Shown: piece by piece, positions 51,197 to 62,720 of the stretch
How the letters are laid out: every line of letters starts with the position of its first letter
Position numbering within the stretch: the stretch's first letter is position 1
Source of the DNA: Planctomycetaceae bacterium
Lineage (GTDB): Bacteria > Planctomycetota > Planctomycetia > Planctomycetales > Planctomycetaceae
Length of the DNA stretch: 64,000 bases
Direction: 5' to 3'
Assembly (NCBI GenBank): GCA_017795105.1
Contig: CP051247.1
Location: 1,488,001 to 1,552,000, forward strand
The notes under the pieces: model-generated
The model's input: only the letters and a program-made list of their open reading frames with translations
The model's database searches: none
Told to the model about the DNA's origin: nothing
Made by a program: the position numbers and the translations under genes

Positions 51197-53692
51197 CTAC
51201 TGGAGTCGAATCCGTTCAAACGTTTCACGCAACGTATCGACCACATCCGGCGCGGGAAGTGGGACGGCTGGCGGGACATTCTCTTTGACCCCTCGGAGCC
51301 GATAGCGGGAGAATGTCTGGCTTTCGAACGGCGAAACGGAAGCCGTAGCAGGTCGGAACCCCTCGTCGGCCAGCTGTCGCATTGAGTCCGAATTGAGCAG
51401 ATAGTCGAGGAACGTCGAAGCTCCCTCGGTCTGCTTGTCGCTGGCCACACTGGCAATGCCGATCGAACGGGAGAGCCCCGGTGAAGGCGTGAGATACACA
51501 ACCTGAATGAACTGCTTCCACTTGTCTTCGAGCTTCGGAATGGCTTTCAACGCAGCCTGTTCGGTCATGATCAGCACGTCGGCGTAGTCCGGGCCGGCCT
51601 GCAGAGCAGCTTCCGTCATGGCATCCATCGCCGAGCCATTCGCACGGCTGTGGACAGGAAGCCGATCGAGCTTCTTCAGGAAGTCACGAACTTTCTCATT
51701 CATCAGGTCTTCCGACTTGAGCTGCTTGTCGGTCTTGAGGACTTGATGGCAAGCGGTGATCAACATCAGGTCGCCGTAGTCGGGATCATCCAACGGCGGC
51801 GTCGCGAAGCGGAACAGACCCCATTCCGACTTGCCGGCCAAAGTGCCCCAGTCGGCATCCTCAACCGAGGCTCGAACCAGCGTATCGAGATTCAACTCCC
51901 CGTACTTCTGCGTGAACTCGAAATAACGGTTCTGCCACATCAGACAGACGAGCGGACTGGTATAGATCGCCTCTTCCCGCGCGAAAAGTGGTTGCCCATT
52001 GTTCTCATCACTCTGTTGCCACGACTCTTTCAGTCGATTGAACTCCAGCGTGGTTCGCGGCGAGATCAATGTGTTTACGGAGAAGGGATCGGTCTGGATC
52101 AACTCCTCGGTCTGACTGAATGCGGTCTCGTTCGAACTGCGATTCAACGTCAGTTGAATATCGGCGATAACGGAAGAAAGCCCCTGAAACTTCGACGCCT
52201 GTCGCTGGACCCAATCGTGCTCCGCAGGAACCGGGGTATAGGAGGCCTTAATCGGGATCCGAATGATTCTTAGGGTCTTGTCTTTCTCCCGGCTGATCGT
52301 GCGCGTCTCTCGCAATGTCTGATCCGACATCGACTCTTTGTTCAGCAGCACGCCGAACGCGATTCCTCCGAGCATAATTGCCAGCAGAGTTCCGCCGATC
52401 AGCCAGCCTGCCTGACGTTCCGAAAGCTTCATCCCGAAGACTTCGGTCTTGAGGACGGTCTTGAACTGATCGCTCTCGCCGGCTCCCCGTTGAAGGCTGG
52501 CGCTGTAATTCGGATTCTCTTCGAGCAGCGCCAATTCCTGGATATCGTTGGAGATCCGAATTCGGCTGCTGCAACCGGAGCACGTCGCGAGTTGACCGGC
52601 GAAGGCCGAATTGACGAGCAGCTTCTTCTCGCATTTCGGACAGGGAATCTTTCCCGGTGAAACCGCACGGGAGGTTTTCGTCACGATGAATCGCGGTGCT
52701 CGACCGATATCGGTCGAACCGCTGCCGGAGACGGAACTGAGGCCCGACTGCGAACGTGGGGCCTGACCGGCGGTCATGCCGTTTGTCAGCACGGCCGTCA
52801 TCAGGGCATCGGCGAATTCTTCACAGTTGCGATATCGCCCTTCCGGCGACTTGGACATCGCTTTGAGAACGATCTGGTTCACACGAGGCGCGAGGCTGGG
52901 GACATACGTCATCATCGGCGGCGGCTGTTTAGTGGTCTGATTGACCATCGTTGCCGAAGCCGAGGGACCTTCGAAGGGAGCCGCCGCGGTAATGAACTCG
53001 TAAACGGTAATCGCCAGTGAATACTGATCGGCTCGACCGTCGTACTGACGGCCAAGAACGATTTCCGGGGCGACGTAATTGGGCGTACCGACGACAGCTC
53101 CTTTGGCCGTCATCCGGTTGTCCTCTTTCGTTTCTTCATCCATGAGCAGTTTCGAAAGCCCGAAATCGCTCAGGTAGGCGTTGTTGTGGTCATCGAAAAG
53201 AATGTTGGCCGGTTTGACATCGCGATGAATGCAGCCCTGGGTGTGCATGAAATCGAGAGCTTTGGCGACGCTCGGCAGCCAGTGCTTCAAGTCTTTAACG
53301 GGCCTCGGCGTCAGGTTCCCATTCCCGTCCTGCATCTGGGTGAGCAGCGTGCCGCCCCCGATGAACTGCATGACGATGTAAGGCGTTTCCTCTTCAAAGC
53401 CGACATCGATGATGTTGACGATCTGCGGATGAGCGAGTCGAACCAGAAATCGCGACTCGAGCTCGAAACGGCGTGCGAAATCGGGATCGGCCAGACGGGA
53501 AATGGTCGGGATCTTCACGCAAACGGAGGTGCCCAGCCGGTGGTCGAAGGCGCGATAGACATGGCCCATGCTCCCGGTCCCGACATGGGCCTGGATTTCG
53601 TAGCGCCCGCCCGCAATCAGCTGTCCAACAATATCAGCCGCTTTCGCAGCCATGAATACGTTCTCCACACTGACAGGGGCATCGATAGCCAT
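51197..53692 (-). CDS. Transmembrane Ser/Thr protein kinase with substrate-binding-protein-like sensor
   Basis: An 831-residue receptor kinase. The cytoplasmic kinase domain (about residues 30-300) has all key motifs: GTGSMGHVYRAFD (Gly-loop), VCVKIP (Lys), CIHRDVKPANILFDD (catalytic loop), LSDFGLSK and NYVAPEIVLG. A zinc-ribbon-like segment (about 349-375) has two CxxC pairs (CPKCEKKLL, ATCSGCSSR). A single transmembrane helix lies at about 427-450. The extracytoplasmic region (about 470-820) reads like a type-2 periplasmic binding protein (AREEAIYTSPLVCLMWQ, DWGTLAGKSEWGLFRFATPP, YADVLIMTEQAAL, VVYLTPSPGLSRSIGIA). It presumably senses a solute. Three in-frame starts are possible; the ATG at 53692 is given. 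Confidence 0.88.
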   Translation of the reverse strand: MAIDAPVSVENVFMAAKAADIVGQLIAGGRYEIQAHVGTGSMGHVYRAFDHRLGTSVCVKIPTISRLADPDFARRFELESRFLVRLAHPQIVNIIDVGFEEETPYIVMQFIGGGTLLTQMQDGNGNLTPRPVKDLKHWLPSVAKALDFMHTQGCIHRDVKPANILFDDHNNAYLSDFGLSKLLMDEETKEDNRMTAKGAVVGTPNYVAPEIVLGRQYDGRADQYSLAITVYEFITAAAPFEGPSASATMVNQTTKQPPPMMTYVPSLAPRVNQIVLKAMSKSPEGRYRNCEEFADALMTAVLTNGMTAGQAPRSQSGLSSVSGSGSTDIGRAPRFIVTKTSRAVSPGKIPCPKCEKKLLVNSAFAGQLATCSGCSSRIRISNDIQELALLEENPNYSASLQRGAGESDQFKTVLKTEVFGMKLSERQAGWLIGGTLLAIMLGGIAFGVLLNKESMSDQTLRETRTISREKDKTLRIIRIPIKASYTPVPAEHDWVQRQASKFQGLSSVIADIQLTLNRSSNETAFSQTEELIQTDPFSVNTLISPRTTLEFNRLKESWQQSDENNGQPLFAREEAIYTSPLVCLMWQNRYFEFTQKYGELNLDTLVRASVEDADWGTLAGKSEWGLFRFATPPLDDPDYGDLMLITACHQVLKTDKQLKSEDLMNEKVRDFLKKLDRLPVHSRANGSAMDAMTEAALQAGPDYADVLIMTEQAALKAIPKLEDKWKQFIQVVYLTPSPGLSRSIGIASVASDKQTEGASTFLDYLLNSDSMRQLADEGFRPATASVSPFESQTFSRYRLRGVKENVPPAVPLPAPDVVDTLRETFERIRLQ

Positions 53693-54182
53693 TTTCGTTC
53701 CGTTAGCTCCAGCCACCTTCCGGGCAGCGAGCACGTAGCTCTTTTCAAACCGTTACCGACAAATTACCAGCAGCAGGCGGAACGTCGCAGCCGCTTGCTG
53801 AGAGTATTGTCGCGACTGACGCGCTCGAACGACAGCGCTACTCGGTTCAGTTCATCAAACCTTAACAGAGTTCACGGATTTATTACGTTTGACCCCTCTC
53901 CCCTGTCCAATTCCCCTACTCAGCACTGCTGAGAGATGTGTCAGAATGACGCAATTCGGCTGCCACCCATCAGCACTGCTCGATCCCTAAGTCGCATCGG
54001 CTCTTGAAAATACGTTCATTCGACAGCTGCGGGTCGCCTGACCGGTCGCCTGTGAAAAAGCCGCCCGGCGACGTGTCGAACCCTTTAACATCGCGCAGGC
54101 ATTAAGTACGCTTTCAAACTCACGAGCAGTACAACAAACGCAGATCGGGAACGAAGGTTCCGGATCGGACTGGGAGTCGATC
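53693..54182. promoter_or_regulatory. Divergent control region between kinase and acnA genes
   Basis: A 490-bp gap. It contains a perfect inverted repeat CTCAGCA-C-TGCTGAG (53919-53933) and a direct repeat of its core, TCAGCACTGCT, at 53970-53980, spaced 51 bp. Such a pair could bind a regulator of acnA or of the kinase gene. No gene is seen. Confidence 0.4.
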
Positions 54183-56855
<2,673 letters not shown>

Positions 56856-56878
56856 ACAAATCGCTGACTGAAACACAG

Positions 56879-56913
56879 AAAAGGCCCACGTGTTTTCACG
56901 CGGGCCTTTTTTG
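56879..56913 (+). terminator. Rho-independent terminator of acnA
   Basis: AAAAGGCCCACGTG-TTTT-CACGCGGGCCTTTTTT: a 14-bp stem with one mismatch, four-base loop and a T-run, 24 bp past the acnA stop codon. Confidence 0.93.
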
Positions 56914-56937
56914 TTATGAACATTTCAAACCGAGGAT

Positions 56938-56962
56938 CTCAACCCGCAACGTCAGTGAGGGC
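56938..56962 (+). repeat. AACCCG...GTCAGTGAGGG repeat
   Basis: CTCAACCCGCAACGTCAGTG then AGGGC, another member of the family at 20512, 22041 and 24968-25055, placed just after the acnA terminator. Confidence 0.75.
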
Positions 56963-57060
56963 ATTTCGCCGTCGCCCTCGCACACACGACGGGTTAAGAA
57001 GGGGCCAGGCACTCATCGAGCACACTGGACGTCATCCCCTCCCAGGCTCGTGAAGGCAGT

Positions 57061-57104
57061 CCTCCTGTTGCGTTGCAACTCAGAGATGAGTCTCTGTGCC
57101 ATCC
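57061..57104 (-). repeat. Interspersed double-hairpin repeat, copy 3
   Basis: On the minus strand it reads GGATGGCACAGAGA, CTCATCTCTGAG, TTGC-AAC-GCAACAGGAGG. It is the third copy of the element found twice near 2.2-2.6 kb. It ends 13 bp before the stop of the FabZ-like gene. Confidence 0.8.
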
Positions 57105-57116
57105 TTGCGGCCCATG

Positions 57117-57548
57117 CTAGTTCGGGGAGTCGGTGGCGGTAGCCGCGAACTCAAGCCGTGTGGTCGTCTGGCCGTCGACGACGATTTTGCCCGTCATGAA
57201 GAAGGCGTCGCCGAGGCGTTCCTTGATTTCGACGTAAACATTCGCCGTGTCGCCGGGGCGGACCATGTGGCGGAACTTCACATCGTTCATCCGCGTCGCG
57301 ACAGGCACTTTCTCTGCCTCGAGGGCATGCTGACGGGAAATCAGAATCGCGCCAGCCTGCAAGGCCATTTCGCACTGAAGAACGCCCGGCAGGATCGGGA
57401 AGTCGGGATAATGCCCCTGAAAGACCGGCAGATCGGGATCGATGTACTTGGTTGCGTGGATTTTGTTCTTGTCGATTTCCAGAACTTCATCGATCCACAG
57501 GAATGGTTCGCGATGCGGAATACAGTGCTTGATCTGATCTTGGTCCAT
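57117..57548 (-). CDS. FabZ/FabA-like 3-hydroxyacyl-ACP dehydratase
   Basis: A 143-residue hot-dog-fold protein predicted to dehydrate 3-hydroxyacyl-ACP in fatty-acid synthesis. It shows IPHREPFLWIDEVLEI (FabZ: HRYPFLLVDRV), FQGHYPDFPILPGVLQCEMALQAG, which contains the catalytic His (GHYPD) and Glu (CEMALQ), and VKFRHMVRPGDTANVYVEI. The ATG at 57548 has AGGAGG five bases upstream; a longer start is unnecessary. Differences from classical FabZ (YPDFP for FPGHP) suggest a divergent paralogue that may act on a special acyl chain. No other fatty-acid genes are adjacent. Confidence 0.87.
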   Translation of the reverse strand: MDQDQIKHCIPHREPFLWIDEVLEIDKNKIHATKYIDPDLPVFQGHYPDFPILPGVLQCEMALQAGAILISRQHALEAEKVPVATRMNDVKFRHMVRPGDTANVYVEIKERLGDAFFMTGKIVVDGQTTTRLEFAATATDSPN

Positions 57549-57709
57549 GGTGCCCTCCTTTGATTTCCGCGAGCTCGGACACTCCATCGACAATCGAAGG
57601 GCGAGTCTCTTTCGGCGATCTAATGACTAATGCTTGTCCTATTATGAACGTTGCCGGGGACCTTGCAACAGCCCCTCGAACCGTTCACCGAAACTTTATT
57701 TCCCGTTGC

Positions 57710-58453
57710 CTAAAACAAACCGCTCGGCTCGTCGCTAAACGGGTGCAACGTTCGCGGCAGTGATTCTTTGGGCAGATGATCGACCAGAGCCTGCGCCATG
57801 CGGAAGTCGTCCTGGGTCGTCACCTTCAGATTCATCGCCGAGCCTTCCACGACCTTCACCGGCACGCCCGCCTTCTCGACCAGTTGAGCTTCATCGGTCG
57901 GAACGAACTTGCCGCGAACCTTGTAGGCGTTCCGGAGAATATCAGCCTTGAACACCTGGGGAGTCTGGGCCTGCCACAGCGATTCGCGTGACACCGTTTC
58001 CTGAATCATCGACTCGGAAACGCGTTTCAGGGTGCTTGTGACCGGGATGCCAAGAATAGCCGCGTCCGACTCCACGGCGGCTTCAAAGACGTTGTCGACC
58101 CACTTTTTCGTCAGCAGTGGACGGGCAGCATCATGAACGGCGATATACTCGATATCATCCGGGAGTGCGGCAATTCCCCGCTCAACGGAATCGACTCGCT
58201 CGGCTCCACCGTCGACGACTTCAATATCCATGAATGCGAGATTCGGCTGGAACTTCGTCATAAAGAATTCGCGGTCCTCGGGAGCGATCACGATCACCGT
58301 TTTCGCAACATCTTCGCGATTCACGAAATGCTCAGCCGCCCGCAGCCAGACCGCCCGCCCTTTCAGGTCGACAAACGGCTTTTTCTTCTGCTGATGCGAA
58401 AAGCGACTGCTCTTCCCGGCAGCCGGCAGAATGACTCCAAATCGTTTCGACAT
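57710..58453 (-). CDS. ispD: 2-C-methyl-D-erythritol 4-phosphate cytidylyltransferase
   Basis: A 247-residue cytoplasmic enzyme joining CTP to MEP in the non-mevalonate isoprenoid pathway. GVILPAAGKSSRFSHQQKKKP corresponds to the nucleotide-binding GxGxRxxxxxPK loop, slightly expanded; AVHDAARPLLTKKWVD, GIPVTSTLKRV, LWQAQTPQVFKADIL and TDEAQLVEKAGVPVKVVEG are standard IspD blocks ending in LKVTTQDDFRMAQALV. The start at 58453 is fixed by GGAGG six bases upstream (GGGAGGAAGGCG-ATG). The frame stays open to 58603, but that part translates an interspersed palindrome. Confidence 0.93.
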   Translation of the reverse strand: MSKRFGVILPAAGKSSRFSHQQKKKPFVDLKGRAVWLRAAEHFVNREDVAKTVIVIAPEDREFFMTKFQPNLAFMDIEVVDGGAERVDSVERGIAALPDDIEYIAVHDAARPLLTKKWVDNVFEAAVESDAAILGIPVTSTLKRVSESMIQETVSRESLWQAQTPQVFKADILRNAYKVRGKFVPTDEAQLVEKAGVPVKVVEGSAMNLKVTTQDDFRMAQALVDHLPKESLPRTLHPFSDEPSGLF

Positions 58454-58578
58454 CGCCTTCCTCCCACTGTTGGTGTCCATTGAGGGAGCGATTATCTCAC
58501 GGAAAGCAGCCGGGCTCAACCAAACCGTTTTGTGCCCGAAAACGAGCAGATTGCCTGCCTTCAGATATCCGTGGGGGG

Positions 58579-58597
58579 CCCGTCCGGCTCGGGCGGG
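58579..58597. repeat. CCCGTCCG-GCT-CGGGCGGG palindrome
   Basis: An eight-base stem with a three-base loop in the ispD upstream region, related to 13464-13484 and 61392-61410. Confidence 0.7.
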
Positions 58598-58698
58598 TGA
58601 CACTGTGTATCCTGAGCCTGGTGCGTATCGGATACGGCTTCGGCTATTTCAGCCGACCGATCTCCGCCGCCCTGTCGTTGGGAATACGCGAGCGGGAG

Positions 58699-59952
58699 TC
58701 AGCGGTCTTTCGATCTCGAACGAACCGACGCCGCCACGGCAACTTTGTCTCCCAGGATCGGGAATCGTCGTTTGAGGAAGTTCGGGCGAGGGACCTTCCA
58801 GTCGTTCAACTGTCGTCCAGCCTGTTCCGGGGAGGCGGGAGCTTCGACACTGCGAAGTCCGAATTCCTGCTGCAGGCATTGAAACCAGGATGCATCCCAA
58901 CGGTGCTCGGCTGTTTCTGTTTCCAGCACTTCGTTGCAGGTCTTGAGATCGTCCTGCCAGTCGGCTTCGAGATTGTAGCTTTCCCGCATCTTCATTTCGT
59001 GCTGATACAACTCAACCCAGCGAGTCACGAGGGCCAGCAGCCGATCACCACGATGCAGTTCCTCCGCCGAGATGCCGAAGGGGATGCCGGTCCCATCGAC
59101 GCATTCATGATGCTGTCGCACCATGCGGATCGTGGCTGGACTCAACTCATCGATCACAGCGACCATCGCAGCCGACCATTCGGAATGATGCCCGCGTTTC
59201 GACACGATCTCAGAGAGTCGCGGATGCCAGAAGGCGACGTCCTTCAACAATGCAGCCGTGAGAATCTGCTCTTCGTCCAGTCCCCAGCCATTGCGTCGAA
59301 TCAACCGGGCACAGAGATAAGTCGACTGCAGGGCACTGGCGAGCGGAAGCCGGCACGCTGGCGACATGCGGGCCGTTTCCAGTTCCACGAACAGATTGCA
59401 GGTCGTCAGCCAGTTTCGTGTTCGCACCGTCGCATCCGCACTTGCGTGACGAATCGCCTGAAGGATCGTCTGCAGACGAAAGACATCGACCGGTTTGCCG
59501 GCGGCCAGTGTCGTCAGGAATTCGTCGGTTTCAGACATCAGTCGCTGGATCTGCTGGTGCAGCGTCAGTAGTCCATCGATTTCATCCAGCAGCAGTTCGA
59601 GGGCCTGATGCAACTGAGCGGCTGCCAAAAAGACCTCGATTCGCTGCCAGGCCGAAGAATCATCGGGAACGAGCCGGCGGCGAAGCTGAATCAGTTCCAG
59701 CGCCTGCCGCTGCAGCGAATGCGTGTGCTGAGAAACCGCAGTCTTCTCGAAGCTGATGCGAGCCGTGTGAGCAAGCCGCTTCAGGAACGTCTGTTCCCGA
59801 ACCTGAGGAGACTGGCGAATGCGGGCCTGTCGAACTTTGCAGCCTGATTGCGTGTCGAGATGACGTTGCAGATAGCTTTCCCAGTCAGCAATTGGGGCCA
59901 TCGCATCCGGCACTCCCCGACCGGGAGCGGATTCAGCTCGAGTATTTTGCAT
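58699..59952 (-). CDS. HD-GYP-like protein with altered catalytic residues
   Basis: A 417-residue cytoplasmic protein. Residues about 30-220 are helical and unrecognised (QRQALELIQLRRRLV, LHQALELLLDEIDGLLTLHQQ). Residues about 225-345 form an HD-GYP-like domain. The HD doublet is replaced by KD (TAALLKDVAFWHP), while the later block survives as RQHHECVDGTGIPFGIS in place of HHExxDGxGYP. Metal binding and phosphodiesterase activity are therefore doubtful, and it may bind c-di-GMP or act as an adaptor. The ATG at 59952 is used; a GTG lies two codons upstream. It stands alone between ispD and the divergent epsC gene. Confidence 0.75.
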   Translation of the reverse strand: MQNTRAESAPGRGVPDAMAPIADWESYLQRHLDTQSGCKVRQARIRQSPQVREQTFLKRLAHTARISFEKTAVSQHTHSLQRQALELIQLRRRLVPDDSSAWQRIEVFLAAAQLHQALELLLDEIDGLLTLHQQIQRLMSETDEFLTTLAAGKPVDVFRLQTILQAIRHASADATVRTRNWLTTCNLFVELETARMSPACRLPLASALQSTYLCARLIRRNGWGLDEEQILTAALLKDVAFWHPRLSEIVSKRGHHSEWSAAMVAVIDELSPATIRMVRQHHECVDGTGIPFGISAEELHRGDRLLALVTRWVELYQHEMKMRESYNLEADWQDDLKTCNEVLETETAEHRWDASWFQCLQQEFGLRSVEAPASPEQAGRQLNDWKVPRPNFLKRRFPILGDKVAVAASVRSRSKDR

Positions 59953-60312
59953 AGTCACCGGTTCCGCTCAGGAGTCGACTCTGCCTGACGACAGAAAAAT
60001 AGGTCCGTCTCTATTGGGTATCGGCGGCCAAACCGCCGCGAATCGGGGGAAATTACCGAAGACCAGCGGATCGAGACGGTTCCGGCCCAACTGAAGGGAG
60101 AAACCTGAATCTGCTCGATTTGAGCGAATCTTTCTTCAATCAGGGAAGAAAAGTTAAAACAGCGAGGTTTTGCCGAGTATTCTGGTTCACAGGTCCCTGC
60201 CGGGCGTAAGAATGGATCTGCGCGTTCAGCGTTGTTTCCCCCTCTGCCGATAACTTGCGTTAACTGCATTGTGGGGATCTCTGATAACTCGACCACTTTC
60301 CAGAGGCTGGTC
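59953..60312. other. Divergent intergenic region, nothing specific seen
   Basis: A 360-bp gap between the HD-GYP-like gene and epsC. It presumably holds promoters for both. I found no repeat family, RNA gene or convincing open frame; the minus-strand frame across it is a shadow. Confidence 0.45.
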
Positions 60313-61248
60313 ATGGCTACCGACTTTCGTCGCAAGGAAATTCTGCCGGAAATCACCGGACAGATCGTCAACAGCTACCATGAGATCGGGACAATCAATC
60401 ATCTCGGCCATTGTCCCCTGCCCAGCTACAACGAGATCTCCACGCTCCTGGAAGACTTGTCAGAGATTCTGTTTCCGGGTTATCGGCGGCGTCAGAATCT
60501 GCACTTCGGCAATGTGACCTACTACGTCGGTGACCTGATCGACAGCCTGCACGACACGCTGACCGAGCAAATCGCCCGTGCCCTGCGGCACGCCTTCACG
60601 GGCGGAGCAGCCATCTCATGCGATGCGGTGATTGAACGAGACTTCGAAGCCGAGGCCCAGGAGATCACACTCGATTTCCTGAAGTGCCTGCCCGATCTTC
60701 GTTCACTGCTGTCGAAAGATGTTCAGGCGGCCTTCGATGGTGACCCAGCCGCGATGAATATGGACGAGATCATTTTCTCGTACCCGGGTCTTGAAGCGAT
60801 CACCATTCATCGACTCGCTCACGAACTCTACCGCCGCAAGGTGCCGTTCATTCCGCGAATGATGTCGGAACGTTCGCACTCCCGCACCGGAATCGACATT
60901 CACCCGGGAGCTCAGATCGGCCACTCGTTCTTCATCGATCACGGCACCGGGGTGGTGATTGGCGAGACCTGTGAGATTCACCCCTACGTGAAGATCTATC
61001 AGGGTGTGACGCTGGGTGCTCTCAGCTTCCCGAAAGATGGCGACGGTAACATCATCCGCGGCTCCAAACGCCATCCGACCATCGGCGAAGGGGTCGTGAT
61101 CTACGCCAACGCGACCATCCTCGGCGGCGACACGGTCATCGGAGCCAATTCGGTTATCGGTGCCAGTGTCTCGCTGACAAAGAGCATCCCGCCGAATACG
61201 ATCGTCACGATCGAAAAGCCGTCGCTGAAGTTCCGCGAAGCTTCGTGA
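60313..61248 (+). CDS. epsC: Serine O-acetyltransferase (EpsC type)
   Basis: A 311-residue cytoplasmic enzyme acetylating serine with acetyl-CoA, the first step of cysteine synthesis. The N-terminal helical part is the extended EpsC form (YNEISTLLEDLSEILFPGY). The catalytic left-handed beta-helix has YPGLEAITIHRLAHELYRR, GIDIHPGAQIGHSFFIDHGT, GVVIGETCEIHPYVKIYQGV and the hexapeptide run GEGVVIYANATILGGDTVIG. The catalytic Asp/His pair lies in IDHGTG. The ATG at 60313 begins MATDFRRKEILPEI. The C-terminus is short, without a typical Ile tail for binding cysteine synthase (it ends KFREAS). Confidence 0.93.
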   Translation: MATDFRRKEILPEITGQIVNSYHEIGTINHLGHCPLPSYNEISTLLEDLSEILFPGYRRRQNLHFGNVTYYVGDLIDSLHDTLTEQIARALRHAFTGGAAISCDAVIERDFEAEAQEITLDFLKCLPDLRSLLSKDVQAAFDGDPAAMNMDEIIFSYPGLEAITIHRLAHELYRRKVPFIPRMMSERSHSRTGIDIHPGAQIGHSFFIDHGTGVVIGETCEIHPYVKIYQGVTLGALSFPKDGDGNIIRGSKRHPTIGEGVVIYANATILGGDTVIGANSVIGASVSLTKSIPPNTIVTIEKPSLKFREAS

Positions 61249-61823
61249 GTTCCATCGGGTGCCATGACCACGCTTGCGTGGTCATGATGTGATTGACGTC
61301 CATGCGAAGCATGCCCACGCGAGCGTGGGCATGGCACCCGGCCGTATCCCCACCATGGTGCACGCATTTGCTGGGATCAATGCTGGGGTGGCCCGCCCGT
61401 CGCGGGCGGGTGACGAAGTCACAAGAGGTCGCACCATAGACGAGATCTCTTCGAGACCGGGCGATTCCAATTTAAGACGCGGATGGCGCTGCCTCTTTCC
61501 GTTTGGGGATGCGGGACTTACAGCAACGAGAGTTTTTGGTACGCAGTCGACACGAGGTCTCCAATATCCTCTGATACAGAATGGAATAGCTCAGGCCTCA
61601 AGTGCGACCTCTTGTGGCTTCGCCACCCCGGTTGAATCAACCGGGGCTACCCTAAAGTCGTTCTTTTAATACCCTATGAGCAATTAATCCCGCATCCCTG
61701 CGCGACCCGCTAGCTAAAGCGGACGGGCCACCCGTTGCGGTGATCATCCAATGTGATGCTTATGACATCCATGTGAAGCATGCCCACGCGAGCGTGGGCA
61801 TGGCACCCGGCATCCGAGACCGT
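61249..61823. repeat. Intergenic nest of palindromes around 61.3-61.8 kb
   Basis: A 575-bp gap without a gene. It has a perfect ten-base stem ATGACCACGC-TT-GCGTGGTCAT at 61264-61285; CATGC-GAA-GCATG at 61301-61313; ATGCCCACGC-GA-GCGTGGGCAT at 61311-61332; and the same at 61780-61801. CCCGCCCG-TCG-CGGGCGGG lies at 61392-61410, with a degenerate relative near 61705-61728. The two ATGCCCACGC copies share about 48 bp (61294-61341 and 61764-61811) in direct orientation, so the gap is bracketed by a direct repeat. Confidence 0.85.
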
Positions 61824-62720
61824 TTAGGTCATCGGGATGAACTTCGAGAGGATCTGTCCCGGGATCATCATCAGGGCAGCGGCGATGGCCAGCGGCAGGG
61901 AATCCGGGCCGCCGTGAGCGATGATCACAATTGCTTCGAGCATCGGGATCGTCAGCAGTAAAACGCGAATCGCCTGCTGGACGTGCTGCGGCTGACGGGT
62001 TCGCAAAGCCATCGACATCCGTCGTGAGATCTGAAAGCCAATCAGGATCAGCATCAGCAGCGTGATTCGCACGGCTGGCCCGGTCGCCCAGGTTGCCGCG
62101 ACAATTCCCCAGCCGAACAGAGCCGCCAGGCAAAGCACCCACCCGGCGATCAGCGGACCGCGTCCCGACTCCTTTGCTTCCGTCCGGGCGAACAGCGTGA
62201 TTCCACAGACGTAGAACGCCATGATCCCGGCCACGATCAACGCGGGATAAGCGGCCCACGACTGGAAGCTTTCCAGACAGGCGGCTCCCAGCAGGACGTT
62301 CAAACCCCGACAGAGTCCCATCAGCACCGGACCAGCAGGCGTCTTCTTACCGCCCGCGTCATACGCGAGGATCGCCCCCGCCAGCATGAGAGCGACAACG
62401 ACTGCGAGCAGCGACACAAACGCAGCCGCGATGATCCCGCCGAGCATCAAGCCGCCGCCCAGCATTGCAGCGGCGCGACGGCTGATTTCTCCGGCTGGAA
62501 TCGGACGGGTCGGACGCTCTTCAGTGTCCTGAACGACATCGAAGACATCGTTGAAGACCATGCCCGAGAGATACAGCAGCCCCGACGAAACGAGCAGAGC
62601 CGTCAGTTCGAGTCCGTCGACCTGCCCCTGTCGCACGATCGCGTAACCCGCCAGCACGTCCGGAAAGGTCGTGAAGAGAGCGGGAAAGCGTAGCAGGCGC
62701 AGCAGTGGAGTCAGTCGCAT
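61824..62720 (-). CDS. UbiA-family prenyltransferase (EboC-like)
   Basis: A 298-residue integral membrane enzyme with about nine helices that should transfer a prenyl chain to an acceptor. The first Asp-rich motif is NDVFDVVQDTEERPTRPIP, the second the shortened YDAGGKKTPAGPVLMG. Starting RLLRFPALFTTFPDVLAGY, it resembles the EboC/SCO1-like branch found in bacterial gene clusters of unknown or eustigmatophyte-Ebo type rather than ubiquinone or menaquinone synthesis. No other Ebo genes are adjacent. Product unknown. It is bracketed by repeat DNA upstream and downstream. Confidence 0.87.
   Translation of the reverse strand: MRLTPLLRLLRFPALFTTFPDVLAGYAIVRQGQVDGLELTALLVSSGLLYLSGMVFNDVFDVVQDTEERPTRPIPAGEISRRAAAMLGGGLMLGGIIAAAFVSLLAVVVALMLAGAILAYDAGGKKTPAGPVLMGLCRGLNVLLGAACLESFQSWAAYPALIVAGIMAFYVCGITLFARTEAKESGRGPLIAGWVLCLAALFGWGIVAATWATGPAVRITLLMLILIGFQISRRMSMALRTRQPQHVQQAIRVLLLTIPMLEAIVIIAHGGPDSLPLAIAAALMMIPGQILSKFIPMT

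Noticed and set aside
58454..58603. An N-terminal extension of IspD
   Set aside because: It translates a dispersed palindrome, and a strong GGAGG lies directly before the ATG at 58453.
59955..60371. A 138-codon minus-strand frame overlapping the epsC start
   Set aside because: It overlaps the secure epsC N-terminus and has no recognisable motif.
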